Shown here: positions 28,469 through 37,341 of the stretch, piece after piece
How the letters are laid out: each line of letters begins with the position of its first letter
Numbering within the stretch: the first letter of the stretch is position 1
Source of the DNA: Zunongwangia sp. ESRF-bin46
GTDB lineage: Bacteria; Bacteroidota; Bacteroidia; Flavobacteriales; Flavobacteriaceae
Length of the DNA: 64,000 nucleotides
Assembly: GCA_002631855.1 (NCBI GenBank)
Contig: NTLF01000019.1
Coordinates: forward strand, 248,001 to 312,000
Direction of reading: 5' to 3'
The notes under the pieces: model-generated
What the model was told of the DNA's origin: nothing
The model's input: only the letters and a program-made list of their open reading frames with translations
The model's database searches: none
Translations under genes and position numbers: made by a program

Positions 28469-29012
28469 ATTAGCTTCTTTATTTATTATTTTAATTGCAA
28501 TTATTTCTTGTAAAGGGCCAGAAGCCCGAAGACCAGTTCAACAATCTTCCGGTACTTTTATACAAGAATCTGCACAACGCAACAAAGCGTTATATGATGA
28601 AGAGAAAGAACACATCCAAAAAATAATTGATGCCGATACTACAAAGGACTATATCTCATCAGACACCGGTTTTTGGTATTATTACAATATAAAAGATAGT
28701 ATTGCTTCGCCTAAACCTGATTATGGAGATGAAATCACTTTTACATACAATGTTAAGGAGTTAAATGGGAAAACAATTCTTTCAAAAGAAGAAACCGGAT
28801 TACAGCATTATAAAGTAGACCAGACCAATCAAGATTTAATTTCTGGTATTCGAGATGGAATAAAACTTATGCAAGTAGGTGAAACGGTAACCTTTATATT
28901 TCCATCCTATAAAGCATTTGGATATTATGGTATAGAAAATAAACTAGGAACCAACATTCCTATTAAAAGTACAGTAACCTTAAAAACAATCAAACAAAAC
29001 CAAGAAAATTAA
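28458..29012 (+). CDS. gldI: gliding-motility peptidyl-prolyl isomerase GldI
   Basis: The start is the ATG at 28458 (184 residues, MLHKLASLFIILIAIISCKGP), which yields a lipoprotein signal with lipobox IISC; the longer track ORF runs into nrnA. An FKBP-type domain follows (GDEITFTYNVKELNGKTILS, ISGIRDGIKLMQVGETVTFIFPSYKAFGYYG). The family is the gliding-associated FKBP GldI of Flavobacteria, a periplasmic folding factor needed by gliding and T9SS components. It fits with the T9SS-targeted protease in this window. A cyclophilin-FKBP fusion lies 8 bp downstream. Confidence 0.9.
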   Translation: MLHKLASLFIILIAIISCKGPEARRPVQQSSGTFIQESAQRNKALYDEEKEHIQKIIDADTTKDYISSDTGFWYYYNIKDSIASPKPDYGDEITFTYNVKELNGKTILSKEETGLQHYKVDQTNQDLISGIRDGIKLMQVGETVTFIFPSYKAFGYYGIENKLGTNIPIKSTVTLKTIKQNQEN

Positions 29013-29020
29013 AAGTAACC

Positions 29021-30127
29021 ATGAAAAAAATCACGCTATTATTTTTATTAATATCATTAACTTTTGTAGCCTGTAAAAGTAAATATCCCGATTTAAAAGA
29101 TGGTGTTTATGCAGAATTTGTGACCAATAAGGGAACCTTTGTTGCAAAATTACACAACGAACAAACACCTTTAACCGTTGCCAATTTTGTTTCTTTAGCA
29201 GAAGGTACTAATGGTATGGTAGATTCTATCTATAAAGGAAAAAAATTCTATAATGGATTAACATTTCACCGTATAATCAAAGACTTTATGATTCAAGGTG
29301 GAGACCCAGAAGGTACCGGTCAAGGGAACCCTGGTTACCGTTTTCCTGATGAAATTGTAGATTCATTAAAACATGACAAAAAAGGGATTTTGTCTATGGC
29401 CAACTCTGGTCCTGCTACTAACGGAAGCCAATTTTTCATCACATTAAAACCAACCCCATGGTTAGACGGTCGTCATACTGTTTTTGGTGAAATTGTAAAA
29501 GGGCAAGAAGTAGTAGATTCCATTGGTAATGTGGAAACCACTAAACCCGGTGATAAGCCAACAGACTCCATCTTTATGAAAGAAGTAAATATCATTAATA
29601 AAGGCAATGCTAAAGTATCTCACTTTACAGAGCAAATGGAAGAGATTGAGCGTAAAAAGAGAGAGAAAGAAGAGCGTATTGCTAAAGTAGCCAAAGAGAA
29701 AGCACTGGAGTTTGACAAGCTTCGCGAAGAAGCAGAAGAACTTCCTTCTGGAATTAAAATTTATTATAACAATAAAGGTGAAGGTGAAAAACCTAAAGAA
29801 GGTAGTAAAGTATTAATGAACTATGCCGGCTATTTTGATGACGGTCGTTTATTTGATTCTAATATCCTAGAGGTTTCAGAACAATACGAAAATGTGGATG
29901 AAGCCCGTAAAGCGGCTCAACAATACAAACCTGTTGAAACACAATATAGCACTGAAGCTCGATTGGTTCCAGGCTTTAGAGAAGGTTTACTACAATTAAA
30001 TGTAGGTGATAAAGCTACGATATTTATTCCATCGCACTTAGGGTATGGACAACGAGGCTACCCACCGTTAATTCCTGGTAACGCCGATTTAATTTTTGAA
30101 TTGGAATTAGTAGATGTTGTAGAATAA
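29021..30127 (+). CDS. lipoprotein peptidyl-prolyl isomerase: cyclophilin fused to FKBP
   Basis: 368 residues, lipoprotein signal (MKKITLLFLLISLTFVACKSK). Residues about 30-195 form a cyclophilin domain (TFHRIIKDFMIQGGDPEGTG, GILSMANSGPATNGSQFFIT, WLDGRHTVFGEI). A charged coiled-coil linker (about 205-245, EQMEEIERKKREKEERIAKV) follows. Residues about 255-368 form an FKBP domain (GSKVLMNYAGYFDDGRLFDSN, VPGFREGLLQLNVGDKATIFIPSHLGYGQRG). It therefore joins both isomerase classes in one envelope protein. It is in the nrnA-gldI transcript and ends at a strong terminator. Confidence 0.93.
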   Translation: MKKITLLFLLISLTFVACKSKYPDLKDGVYAEFVTNKGTFVAKLHNEQTPLTVANFVSLAEGTNGMVDSIYKGKKFYNGLTFHRIIKDFMIQGGDPEGTGQGNPGYRFPDEIVDSLKHDKKGILSMANSGPATNGSQFFITLKPTPWLDGRHTVFGEIVKGQEVVDSIGNVETTKPGDKPTDSIFMKEVNIINKGNAKVSHFTEQMEEIERKKREKEERIAKVAKEKALEFDKLREEAEELPSGIKIYYNNKGEGEKPKEGSKVLMNYAGYFDDGRLFDSNILEVSEQYENVDEARKAAQQYKPVETQYSTEARLVPGFREGLLQLNVGDKATIFIPSHLGYGQRGYPPLIPGNADLIFELELVDVVE

Positions 30128-30146
30128 ACAACAATTTATAACACAC

Positions 30147-30182
30147 AAAAAAGCCTCTTGATGTATTTCAAGAGGCTTTTTT
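30147..30182. terminator. bidirectional terminator between PPIase gene and pepD
   Basis: 14-bp stem AAAAAAGCCTCTTG / CAAGAGGCTTTTTT with an 8-nt loop, between convergent stop codons. Confidence 0.9.
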
Positions 30183-30198
30183 ATAGTAAAAAGACGTT

Positions 30199-31656
30199 TT
30201 ATTTCTTCGGAATACGTTTCAATGCTTCCAATACAAACTTCCAGTATTTTTGTGCAGAAGAAATACTCGCTCGCTCATCTGGTGAGTGTGCTCCGCGAAT
30301 GGTAGGCCCAAACGAGATCATTTCCATTTCAGGATAATTTTGACCCAAAATACCACATTCCAATCCAGCGTGGCACGCAGCAACTTCAGCACGTTCGCCG
30401 TTCATTTCTTCATATAATGAATCTAATAACTTCACAATAGAACTTTCCATATTCGGTGCCCAACCTGGGTACTCGCCAGAAAATTTCACTTTAAAACCAG
30501 CCATTTCAAAAACAGCTTGTAAGGTATTAGCCAAATCATCTCTTGAAGATTCTACCGAAGAGCGTGTTAAACACAACACTTCAACTATTCCACCTTCTAC
30601 AGTGATTTTAGCAATGTTATTAGAAGTTTCAACTAAATCTTCAATCTCTGGACTCATTCTATACACACCATTATGCGCTGCGTAAATAGCTTGAATAAAT
30701 TCTTTTTGAGAATCACCATCCATCATCTTTTTAGATGCTTCGGAATTTTTTTCCGTAGTAACGCTTAATTCCGGTTCTAAGTTTTTATACTCTTCTTTTA
30801 TTTTATTGGTTACCGTTTCAACTTCAGCTTTAAACGCATCCATTTTATCTGAAGCAACTGCTACTACAGCAACACTTTCCCTAGGGATTGCATTACGCAA
30901 ACTACCCCCAGCAACTGAAGCTATATGAATAAAATCTTGTGCGGCATACAAAACACGATTCATTAATTTATTGGCATTCCCCAATCCTTTAATAATATCC
31001 ATTCCACTGTGACCGCCACGTAATCCTTTTACAGTAATAGTAACCATTTCAGTATTGGCAGGCGCTTCTTCTTCAGAATACGTTTTAGTAGCCGTAATAT
31101 CTACACCACCAGCACAGCCTACTCCTATTTCGTCGTCTTCTTCAGTATCTAAGTTTAAAAGGATATCACCTTGTAATATTCCACCTTTTAAGCCTTTGGC
31201 ACCGGTCATTCCGGTTTCTTCATCTATAGTAAATAAAGCTTCTAATGCAGGATGCTCAATAGTATTACTTTCTAAAATTGCCATAATCGTGGCAACTCCC
31301 AATCCATTATCGGCCCCAAGAGTTGTTCCTTTAGCACGAACCCAATCGCCGTCTACGTACATATCGATTCCCTGAGTATCAAAGTCAAACTCGGTATGGT
31401 TGTTTTTTTGATGTACCATATCTAAATGCGATTGCATAACGATTGGTTTTCTATCTTCCATTCCTTCAGTAGCAGGTTTACGGATAATCACATTCCCTAC
31501 TTCGTCTTCAATGGTTTCCAGATTTAATTTTTTACCGAAATCTTTCATAAAAGCGATAACACGTTCCTCTTTTTTTGAAGGTCGCGGTACGGCGTTTAAA
31601 TCGGCAAATTTGTTCCAAAGTTCTTTAGGCTCTAAGTCTCTTATTTCTTCGTTCAT
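30199..31656 (-). CDS. pepD: aminoacyl-histidine dipeptidase (M20 family)
   Basis: 485 residues, cytoplasmic, full PepD length. It hydrolyses dipeptides such as carnosine-like Xaa-His. M20 metallopeptidase motifs are present: VMQSHLDMVHQK (first metal His and Asp), GTTLGADNGLGVA (bridging Asp), FTIDEETGMTGA (catalytic Glu and metal Glu), and the C-terminal SFGPTIRGAHSPDERAS with the last metal His. It is monocistronic and has its own -7 box. Confidence 0.94.
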   Translation of the reverse strand: MNEEIRDLEPKELWNKFADLNAVPRPSKKEERVIAFMKDFGKKLNLETIEDEVGNVIIRKPATEGMEDRKPIVMQSHLDMVHQKNNHTEFDFDTQGIDMYVDGDWVRAKGTTLGADNGLGVATIMAILESNTIEHPALEALFTIDEETGMTGAKGLKGGILQGDILLNLDTEEDDEIGVGCAGGVDITATKTYSEEEAPANTEMVTITVKGLRGGHSGMDIIKGLGNANKLMNRVLYAAQDFIHIASVAGGSLRNAIPRESVAVVAVASDKMDAFKAEVETVTNKIKEEYKNLEPELSVTTEKNSEASKKMMDGDSQKEFIQAIYAAHNGVYRMSPEIEDLVETSNNIAKITVEGGIVEVLCLTRSSVESSRDDLANTLQAVFEMAGFKVKFSGEYPGWAPNMESSIVKLLDSLYEEMNGERAEVAACHAGLECGILGQNYPEMEMISFGPTIRGAHSPDERASISSAQKYWKFVLEALKRIPKK

Positions 31657-31678
31657 AGTAATTTCTGTGTTAAAAACG

Positions 31679-31686
31679 CAAAATTA
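31679..31686 (-). promoter_or_regulatory. candidate -7 element of pepD
   Basis: Reads TAATTTTG on the minus strand, 22 nt before the pepD ATG. Confidence 0.5.
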
Positions 31687-31733
31687 AGGTTTTAGACTCG
31701 TATTAAAAATTATGCGGTAATCAATTTACTTTG

Positions 31734-31741
31734 TATGTTTG
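31734..31741 (+). promoter_or_regulatory. candidate -7 element of the DUF3810 gene
   Basis: TATGTTTG, ending 4 nt before the ATG at 31746. If used, the transcript would start at the start codon. No -33 TTTG is seen. Confidence 0.35.
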
Positions 31742-31745
31742 AGGG

Positions 31746-32816
31746 ATGCGGCAAAAACGGACACAGCTTATTCTAACTCTCCTATTATTGGTTCAGGTTT
31801 TTGCACTGCAACTACTGAAGTATTTCCCAGAATTTGTAGAAAAATATTACAGTTTAGGCATCTACCCTATTATTACAAAAACGTCTCGGTATCTATTTGG
31901 TTGGGTTCCATTTTCGGTCGGGGATTTGTTTTATGTATTAATTTCAATTGTAGCCTTACGTTGGCTCTTTCTAAATTTTAAAAGAATTTGGAAACAACCC
32001 CTTGGTTTCTTTTTGGATATAACGGCAACTATTTCGGTCATATATTTTATGTTCCACATGCTTTGGGGTTTTAATTATTACCGCTTACCGCTACACAAGT
32101 CTATTGGTATTGAAGCCGATTACACAACTGAAGAGTTAGTGGAAACCACCAAGCGTTTAATTGCAAAGTCGAACCAAATGCATCGCCAATTAGGCTATGC
32201 AGACAGTGTGAAAATCGACCTGCCGTTCACTCAACAAGAAGTGTTTGATATTTCAGATAATGGGTACAAAAACTTGGAAGCACAATTTCCGAAGTTAGAA
32301 TATTCACCAAAAAGCATTAAAAAAAGCGGCTGGAGTTTAGGTTTAACCTATATGGGGTATAGTGGTTATTTAAACCCTTTTTCAGGCGAAGCACAGGTAA
32401 ACAATCTCATTAAAACTTATAAGTTTCCAGTAGTGAGCTGCCACGAACAAGCTCACCAGATAGGCTATGCGGCTGAAAACGAAGCTAACTTTATCGCAAC
32501 CTTAGCCACCTTAAACAGCGATGACGAATTTATACAATATTCCGGGTATATTTTTGCTTTGCGATACTGTGTTAATGAAATTGCCCGAAGGGATATGGAT
32601 ACTTACAATAATTTACTTACAACCATCAATCCAGGCATTTTAGCCAGTTATAAAGAAATGCGTGATTTTTGGTCAAGCTACGAGAATCCGTTTGAGGTAT
32701 TTTCAAAACATTTCTACAATTACTTCCTTAAGGCTAATAATCAATCAAAAGGAATTATGAGTTACAGTTATATGGTAGCCTTAGTCGTAAATTATTTTGA
32801 AGACAAGCCATTTTAA
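31746..32816 (+). CDS. DUF3810 membrane protein, putative zinc metalloprotease
   Basis: 356 residues. Three hydrophobic segments (about 8-28, 45-75 and 85-105) precede a large domain. The stretch VSCHEQAHQIGYAAENEANF near residue 232 contains HEQAH, an HExxH zinc motif, with a glutamate pair about ten residues later (AAENEANF). This gluzincin-like arrangement predicts a metallopeptidase. The DUF3810 family is common in Flavobacteria and not characterised. The gene stands alone between pepD (divergent) and the amidohydrolase genes. Confidence 0.88.
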   Translation: MRQKRTQLILTLLLLVQVFALQLLKYFPEFVEKYYSLGIYPIITKTSRYLFGWVPFSVGDLFYVLISIVALRWLFLNFKRIWKQPLGFFLDITATISVIYFMFHMLWGFNYYRLPLHKSIGIEADYTTEELVETTKRLIAKSNQMHRQLGYADSVKIDLPFTQQEVFDISDNGYKNLEAQFPKLEYSPKSIKKSGWSLGLTYMGYSGYLNPFSGEAQVNNLIKTYKFPVVSCHEQAHQIGYAAENEANFIATLATLNSDDEFIQYSGYIFALRYCVNEIARRDMDTYNNLLTTINPGILASYKEMRDFWSSYENPFEVFSKHFYNYFLKANNQSKGIMSYSYMVALVVNYFEDKPF

Positions 32817-32909
32817 ATTTCTTAATGCTTTGTTAAAATTAAGTTTACGCCTATCAAAATGTAACCAGTACATATATCTTTAGAATTCTAAAATTAAAAA
32901 CGCACATTA

Positions 32910-35873
32910 ATGAGAAAAATTACGTTCCTCCTCCTTTGTTGCTTTTTTTCATCTCTTATTTTCGCTCAGGAATATTTTCCGAAAAATGATGGGGTTAAAG
33001 AACAAAACAACAACTACACGGCCTTTACAAATGCAACCTTGTTTGTAACTCCTACTGAAAAAATTAAAAACGGAACCCTACTTATTCAAAATGGAAAAGT
33101 AGTCGCTTCAGGGAAATCAATCGATATTCCTGAAAACTCCATTGTAATTGACTTAAAGGGAAAATATATTTATCCATCTTTTATTGATTCTTACACAAAT
33201 TTTGGGGTTAAAAAGCCTAAAAAGGCCGAAAGAAATGGTCGTTCTGCACAATACAAGCCATCTCGTGAAGGCTTCTATTGGAATGACCATATTAAACCAG
33301 AACAAGTCGCCATTGATGATTTTAAATATGATAAAAAACTTGCGAAAGAGTTGCGCAACTTGGGGTTTGGTACAGTAAACACACTACAAATGGATGGTAT
33401 AGCCCGAGGCTCAGGGGTTTTGGTGACTTTAAATGACGAGGAAGGCGATGCAAAACGAATTTTAGATGATGCCTTTGGACAGTATTTTTCTTTTGAAAAA
33501 AGTGTTGCAAGCCGTCAAAGTTACCCAACTTCGCTAATGGGAGCGATGGCATTGCTACGTCAAATGTATCATGATGCCGACTGGTATAGCAAAGGAAATA
33601 TTGCAACTAAAGACCGTTCCTTAGAAGCCTTGCTTGAAAACAAAGACAAAATTGCTTTTTTTGAAGCAGGTAGCAAAAGTAACAACCTACGCGCCGATAA
33701 AATTGGGGATGAATTTAATGCAAACTACATTATAGTTGGCGGTGGTGATGAGTATGAAATGATTTCTGAAACCAAAGCGACCCAATCAAAATTTATCATT
33801 CCAATAAATTTTCCTGAAGCTTACGATGTTAACAATCCCTATGCAGCAAAGTACATTTCTTTAGCCGATATGCGTGATTGGAACCAAGCACCTATGAACC
33901 CAAAAGTACTTTCAGAAAATGGTGTACAATTCGCATTGACAACCTACGAGTTGGAGAAACCAAAAGAATTTACAGAAAAACTTAAAAAAGCCTTTGAATA
34001 TGGGTTTAATAAAACAAAAGCCTTGGCTTCACTAACAACGGTTCCAGCAGAGTTGTTAGGTAAAAGTGACCAAATAGGTTCGCTTAAACCGGGCCGCTAC
34101 GCTAATTTTTTAATCACTTCTGGCGAAATTTTCGATGAAGAAACCAAACTTTATGAAAACTGGGTTCAAGGAAATAAAAATGTAATTAATACAAAAGATC
34201 AAAAAGATATTCGTGGTAACTACAAAATCACATCTGGTGGAAAAACGTACGATATTGTCATTACTGGTGATGTTTCAAAGCCTAAGGCCAAAGTAAAAGC
34301 TGGTGAAATAGAATATCCTTCAAAAATGGATTATTCTGAAAACTGGGTTACACTTTCTTTTACGGATGAAAAAACAAATGAAGTTTTTAGAACTACTGGG
34401 ATTGTCCCTAAACAAGGAGATGATTTTTCAGGAAAACTAGTTGCCCCAGACGGCAGCGAGTCCGATTTTACAGCGGTTAGACAAAAAGAAGATACTTCCG
34501 AAGAAGATTCAGAAAAGAAAAAAGACAAAACTGAAAAGCCAGAAATTGTGCCTCTTACCTATCCTAACATTGGGTATGGGTTTACAACCAAACCTAAGCA
34601 AGAAGATGTGCTTTTTAAAAATGCAACTGTTTGGACCAGCGAGGAAGAAGGTGTTCTAAAAAACACTGATGTTTTGGTAAAAAATGGTAAAATCGCTGAA
34701 ATAGGTACCGATTTACGAGCGGGCGGAGCCAAAACCGTCGATGCTACAGGTAAACACCTTACAGCAGGAATAATTGATGAGCATTCGCACCTTGCAGCAT
34801 TGGCTATTAACGAGGCTGGACAAAACTCTTCTGCCGAAGTAACCATTGAAGACGTTGTAGATCCAGAAGATGTTGGCATTTATAGAAACCTTGCCGGGGG
34901 TGTTACTTCCATTCAGATTTTGCACGGTTCTGCAAATCCCATCGGCGGACGTTCGGCTATTATTAAATTAAAATGGGGTGAAAATGCAGATGGTCTTATC
35001 TACGACAATTCACCAAAGTTTATAAAATTCGCTTTGGGGGAGAATGTAAAACAGTCTAACTGGCAAAGTTTTAACCGTTTTCCACAAACACGAATGGGAG
35101 TTGAGCAAGTATATACCAATTACTTTAACCGTGCTAAGGAATACGATACTAAAAAGAAAAGTGGACAAGCCGTTCGCTATGATGAAGAGTTAGAGGTTTT
35201 AGCTGAAATTTTAAATGGTGAACGTTTTATAAGTTGTCATTCCTACGTACAAAGTGAAATTAATATGCTGATGAAAGTTGCCGAAAAATTCGATTTCCGA
35301 ATAAATACTTTTACCCATATTCTTGAAGGCTATAAAGTAGCCGACAAAATGAAAGAACACGGTGTAGGAGGTTCTACTTTTAGCGATTGGTGGGCTTATA
35401 AGTATGAGGTAAATGATGCCATTCCGTACAATGCATCAATTATGAGCAGTCAAGGGGTTACCGTTGCCATTAACAGTGATGATGGCGAAATGAGCCGCCG
35501 TTTAAACCAAGAGGCCGCCAAAAGTGTAAAGTATGGTGGTATGAGCGAAGAAGAAGCTTGGAACATGGTTACCATTAACCCTGCAAAACTACTTCACTTA
35601 GACGATCGAACTGGTAGTATTAAAGAAGGAAAGGATGCTGATTTGGTGTTGTGGAGCGACAATCCCCTCTCAGTATATGCAAAAGCAGAGAAAACATTGA
35701 TTGAAGGTACTACCTATTTTGACCTTGAGAAAGACAAAGAAAAAAGAAATGCCATTAAAAAAGAACGCAATAAATTAGTGAAAATGATGCTCGCTGAAAA
35801 ACAGAACGGTGGAAAAACAAAGCCACCAAAAGGAAAAGATAAACGCGAATTTCATTGTGAAACCATAAACTAA
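32910..35873 (+). CDS. large secreted protein with two amidohydrolase-superfamily modules
   Basis: 987 residues with a signal peptide (ends IFAQ, about residue 20). The N-terminal module (about 25-430) has the fold pattern (TEKIKNGTLLIQNGKVVASG, IYPSFIDSYTNFG), but the HxH zinc ligands near residue 90 are absent. It is followed by a linker rich in Lys and Glu (EDTSEEDSEKKKDKTEKPE, about 530). The C-terminal module (about 550-970) keeps DEHSHL near residue 624, ISCHSY, FTHILEGY and INSDDGE, so it should bind metal and be the active half. The substrate is unknown. It lies 6 bp before a third, shorter amidohydrolase-like gene. Confidence 0.88.
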   Translation: MRKITFLLLCCFFSSLIFAQEYFPKNDGVKEQNNNYTAFTNATLFVTPTEKIKNGTLLIQNGKVVASGKSIDIPENSIVIDLKGKYIYPSFIDSYTNFGVKKPKKAERNGRSAQYKPSREGFYWNDHIKPEQVAIDDFKYDKKLAKELRNLGFGTVNTLQMDGIARGSGVLVTLNDEEGDAKRILDDAFGQYFSFEKSVASRQSYPTSLMGAMALLRQMYHDADWYSKGNIATKDRSLEALLENKDKIAFFEAGSKSNNLRADKIGDEFNANYIIVGGGDEYEMISETKATQSKFIIPINFPEAYDVNNPYAAKYISLADMRDWNQAPMNPKVLSENGVQFALTTYELEKPKEFTEKLKKAFEYGFNKTKALASLTTVPAELLGKSDQIGSLKPGRYANFLITSGEIFDEETKLYENWVQGNKNVINTKDQKDIRGNYKITSGGKTYDIVITGDVSKPKAKVKAGEIEYPSKMDYSENWVTLSFTDEKTNEVFRTTGIVPKQGDDFSGKLVAPDGSESDFTAVRQKEDTSEEDSEKKKDKTEKPEIVPLTYPNIGYGFTTKPKQEDVLFKNATVWTSEEEGVLKNTDVLVKNGKIAEIGTDLRAGGAKTVDATGKHLTAGIIDEHSHLAALAINEAGQNSSAEVTIEDVVDPEDVGIYRNLAGGVTSIQILHGSANPIGGRSAIIKLKWGENADGLIYDNSPKFIKFALGENVKQSNWQSFNRFPQTRMGVEQVYTNYFNRAKEYDTKKKSGQAVRYDEELEVLAEILNGERFISCHSYVQSEINMLMKVAEKFDFRINTFTHILEGYKVADKMKEHGVGGSTFSDWWAYKYEVNDAIPYNASIMSSQGVTVAINSDDGEMSRRLNQEAAKSVKYGGMSEEEAWNMVTINPAKLLHLDDRTGSIKEGKDADLVLWSDNPLSVYAKAEKTLIEGTTYFDLEKDKEKRNAIKKERNKLVKMMLAEKQNGGKTKPPKGKDKREFHCETIN

Positions 35874-35879
35874 GCAACC

Positions 35880-37172
35880 ATGAACGTATTACATAAAATA
35901 GCCACTCTTGTTGTTGTGTTAACTACTTCGGTAAGCTTTGCACAACAAACCCCGGCACCAAAACAAACACAGGCAATTACAATTAAAGGGGCAACCGCCC
36001 ATATTGGTAATGGTTCTATTATTGAAAACAGTACAATCGTTTTTGAAGACGGAAAAATACGTGACATAGGCACTAATATAGCTTCAAAAGGAAAAGTAAT
36101 TGACGCTTCAGGCAAGCATGTATATCCAGGTATCATCGCTCCCGTTTCCACTTTGGGACTTGGTGAAATTGATGCCGTACGCCCTACAATTGATGATGAT
36201 GAAATTGGCGAAATGATTCCGAATATCCGTAGTTTAATAGCCTATAATGCCGAAAGCAAGATAGTTGAAAGCATGCGCCCTAATGGCGTTCTTTTAGCGC
36301 AAGTTACACCACAAGGCGGACGTATTTCGGGAACTTCATCCATTGTTCATTTAGATGCTTGGAACTGGGAAGATGCAGCTGTTAAGACTGACGATGGCAT
36401 CCACATGAATTGGCCAAACAGCTTTCGTCGAGGTCGCTGGTGGTTAGGAGAGCCAAGAGGATACAAGCCTAACAAGGAGTATGCGAAAGATATTGATGAT
36501 GTGAGTAATTTTCTTGTTAATGCCAAAGCCTATAAAAACACAAAAGAACAACCAATAAATGAAGCTTTTAAGGCTATCAAAGGTTTATTTGATGGTTCAA
36601 AGACTTTGTTTATAAACGCTGACGGCGAAAAAGAAATGATCGACGCCGTTACAACCGCTAAGGAACAAGGCGTAAAAAATGTTGTTATTGTTGGCGGGTA
36701 CGAAGCCCATAAAATCACCAATTTTTTAAAGAAAAATGATATTTCAGTACTTGTAAGACGCGTCCATACCACCCCAGAACGAGAAGATGACGATTACGAT
36801 TTACCGTACAGACTGCCAAAGCTATTGGCCGATGCCGGCGTTATGGTTGCCTTACAAGCAAATGGGCAAATGGAACGTATGAACACCCGTAACTTGGCAT
36901 TTTACGCCGGGCACCTAGTAGGTCAAGGAATGGACAAAGAAAAAGCACTGCAGTTAATTACCGAAAATACCGCAAAAATATTAGGCATCGACGATTCCTA
37001 CGGAACATTGGAAAAAGGCAAAAGCGCTACATTGTTTATTTCAGAAGGCGATGCGCTGGATATGCGTACAAATATATTGACCCACGCTTTTATTGATGGG
37101 CGGGATGTTTCATTAAAAACTCACCAAACCGAACTTTGGAAACGGTATATGGAGAAGTATGAAGGGGAATAA
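35880..37172 (+). CDS. secreted amidohydrolase-like protein, probable pseudoenzyme
   Basis: 430 residues with a signal peptide (ends VSFAQQ). It follows the amidohydrolase pattern (TIKGATAHIGNGSIIENSTIVFEDGKI, VYPGIIAPVSTLGLGEIDAV, NTAKILGIDDSYGTLEKGKSATLFI). The HxH ligand pair after the first strand is replaced by PVST near residue 83, and no catalytic Asp corresponding to SDD is seen. It resembles the N-terminal module of the preceding 987-residue protein, so it is probably a non-catalytic partner co-expressed with it (6 bp apart). Confidence 0.85.
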   Translation: MNVLHKIATLVVVLTTSVSFAQQTPAPKQTQAITIKGATAHIGNGSIIENSTIVFEDGKIRDIGTNIASKGKVIDASGKHVYPGIIAPVSTLGLGEIDAVRPTIDDDEIGEMIPNIRSLIAYNAESKIVESMRPNGVLLAQVTPQGGRISGTSSIVHLDAWNWEDAAVKTDDGIHMNWPNSFRRGRWWLGEPRGYKPNKEYAKDIDDVSNFLVNAKAYKNTKEQPINEAFKAIKGLFDGSKTLFINADGEKEMIDAVTTAKEQGVKNVVIVGGYEAHKITNFLKKNDISVLVRRVHTTPEREDDDYDLPYRLPKLLADAGVMVALQANGQMERMNTRNLAFYAGHLVGQGMDKEKALQLITENTAKILGIDDSYGTLEKGKSATLFISEGDALDMRTNILTHAFIDGRDVSLKTHQTELWKRYMEKYEGE

Positions 37173-37341
37173 ATATAAGACCGTTTCGCTGTTAGATATT
37201 TGAGTATAGGTTTTAAAAAAATTCAGAAAACTCTATACTCTTTTCTCTTTCCTCTTTTTAAAACAGGATATTTCTCAACTTTAAGCACTAAACAATAATA
37301 TCGTTCATAAAAAGTTATATTTTTACCGAAAACTATCGTTA

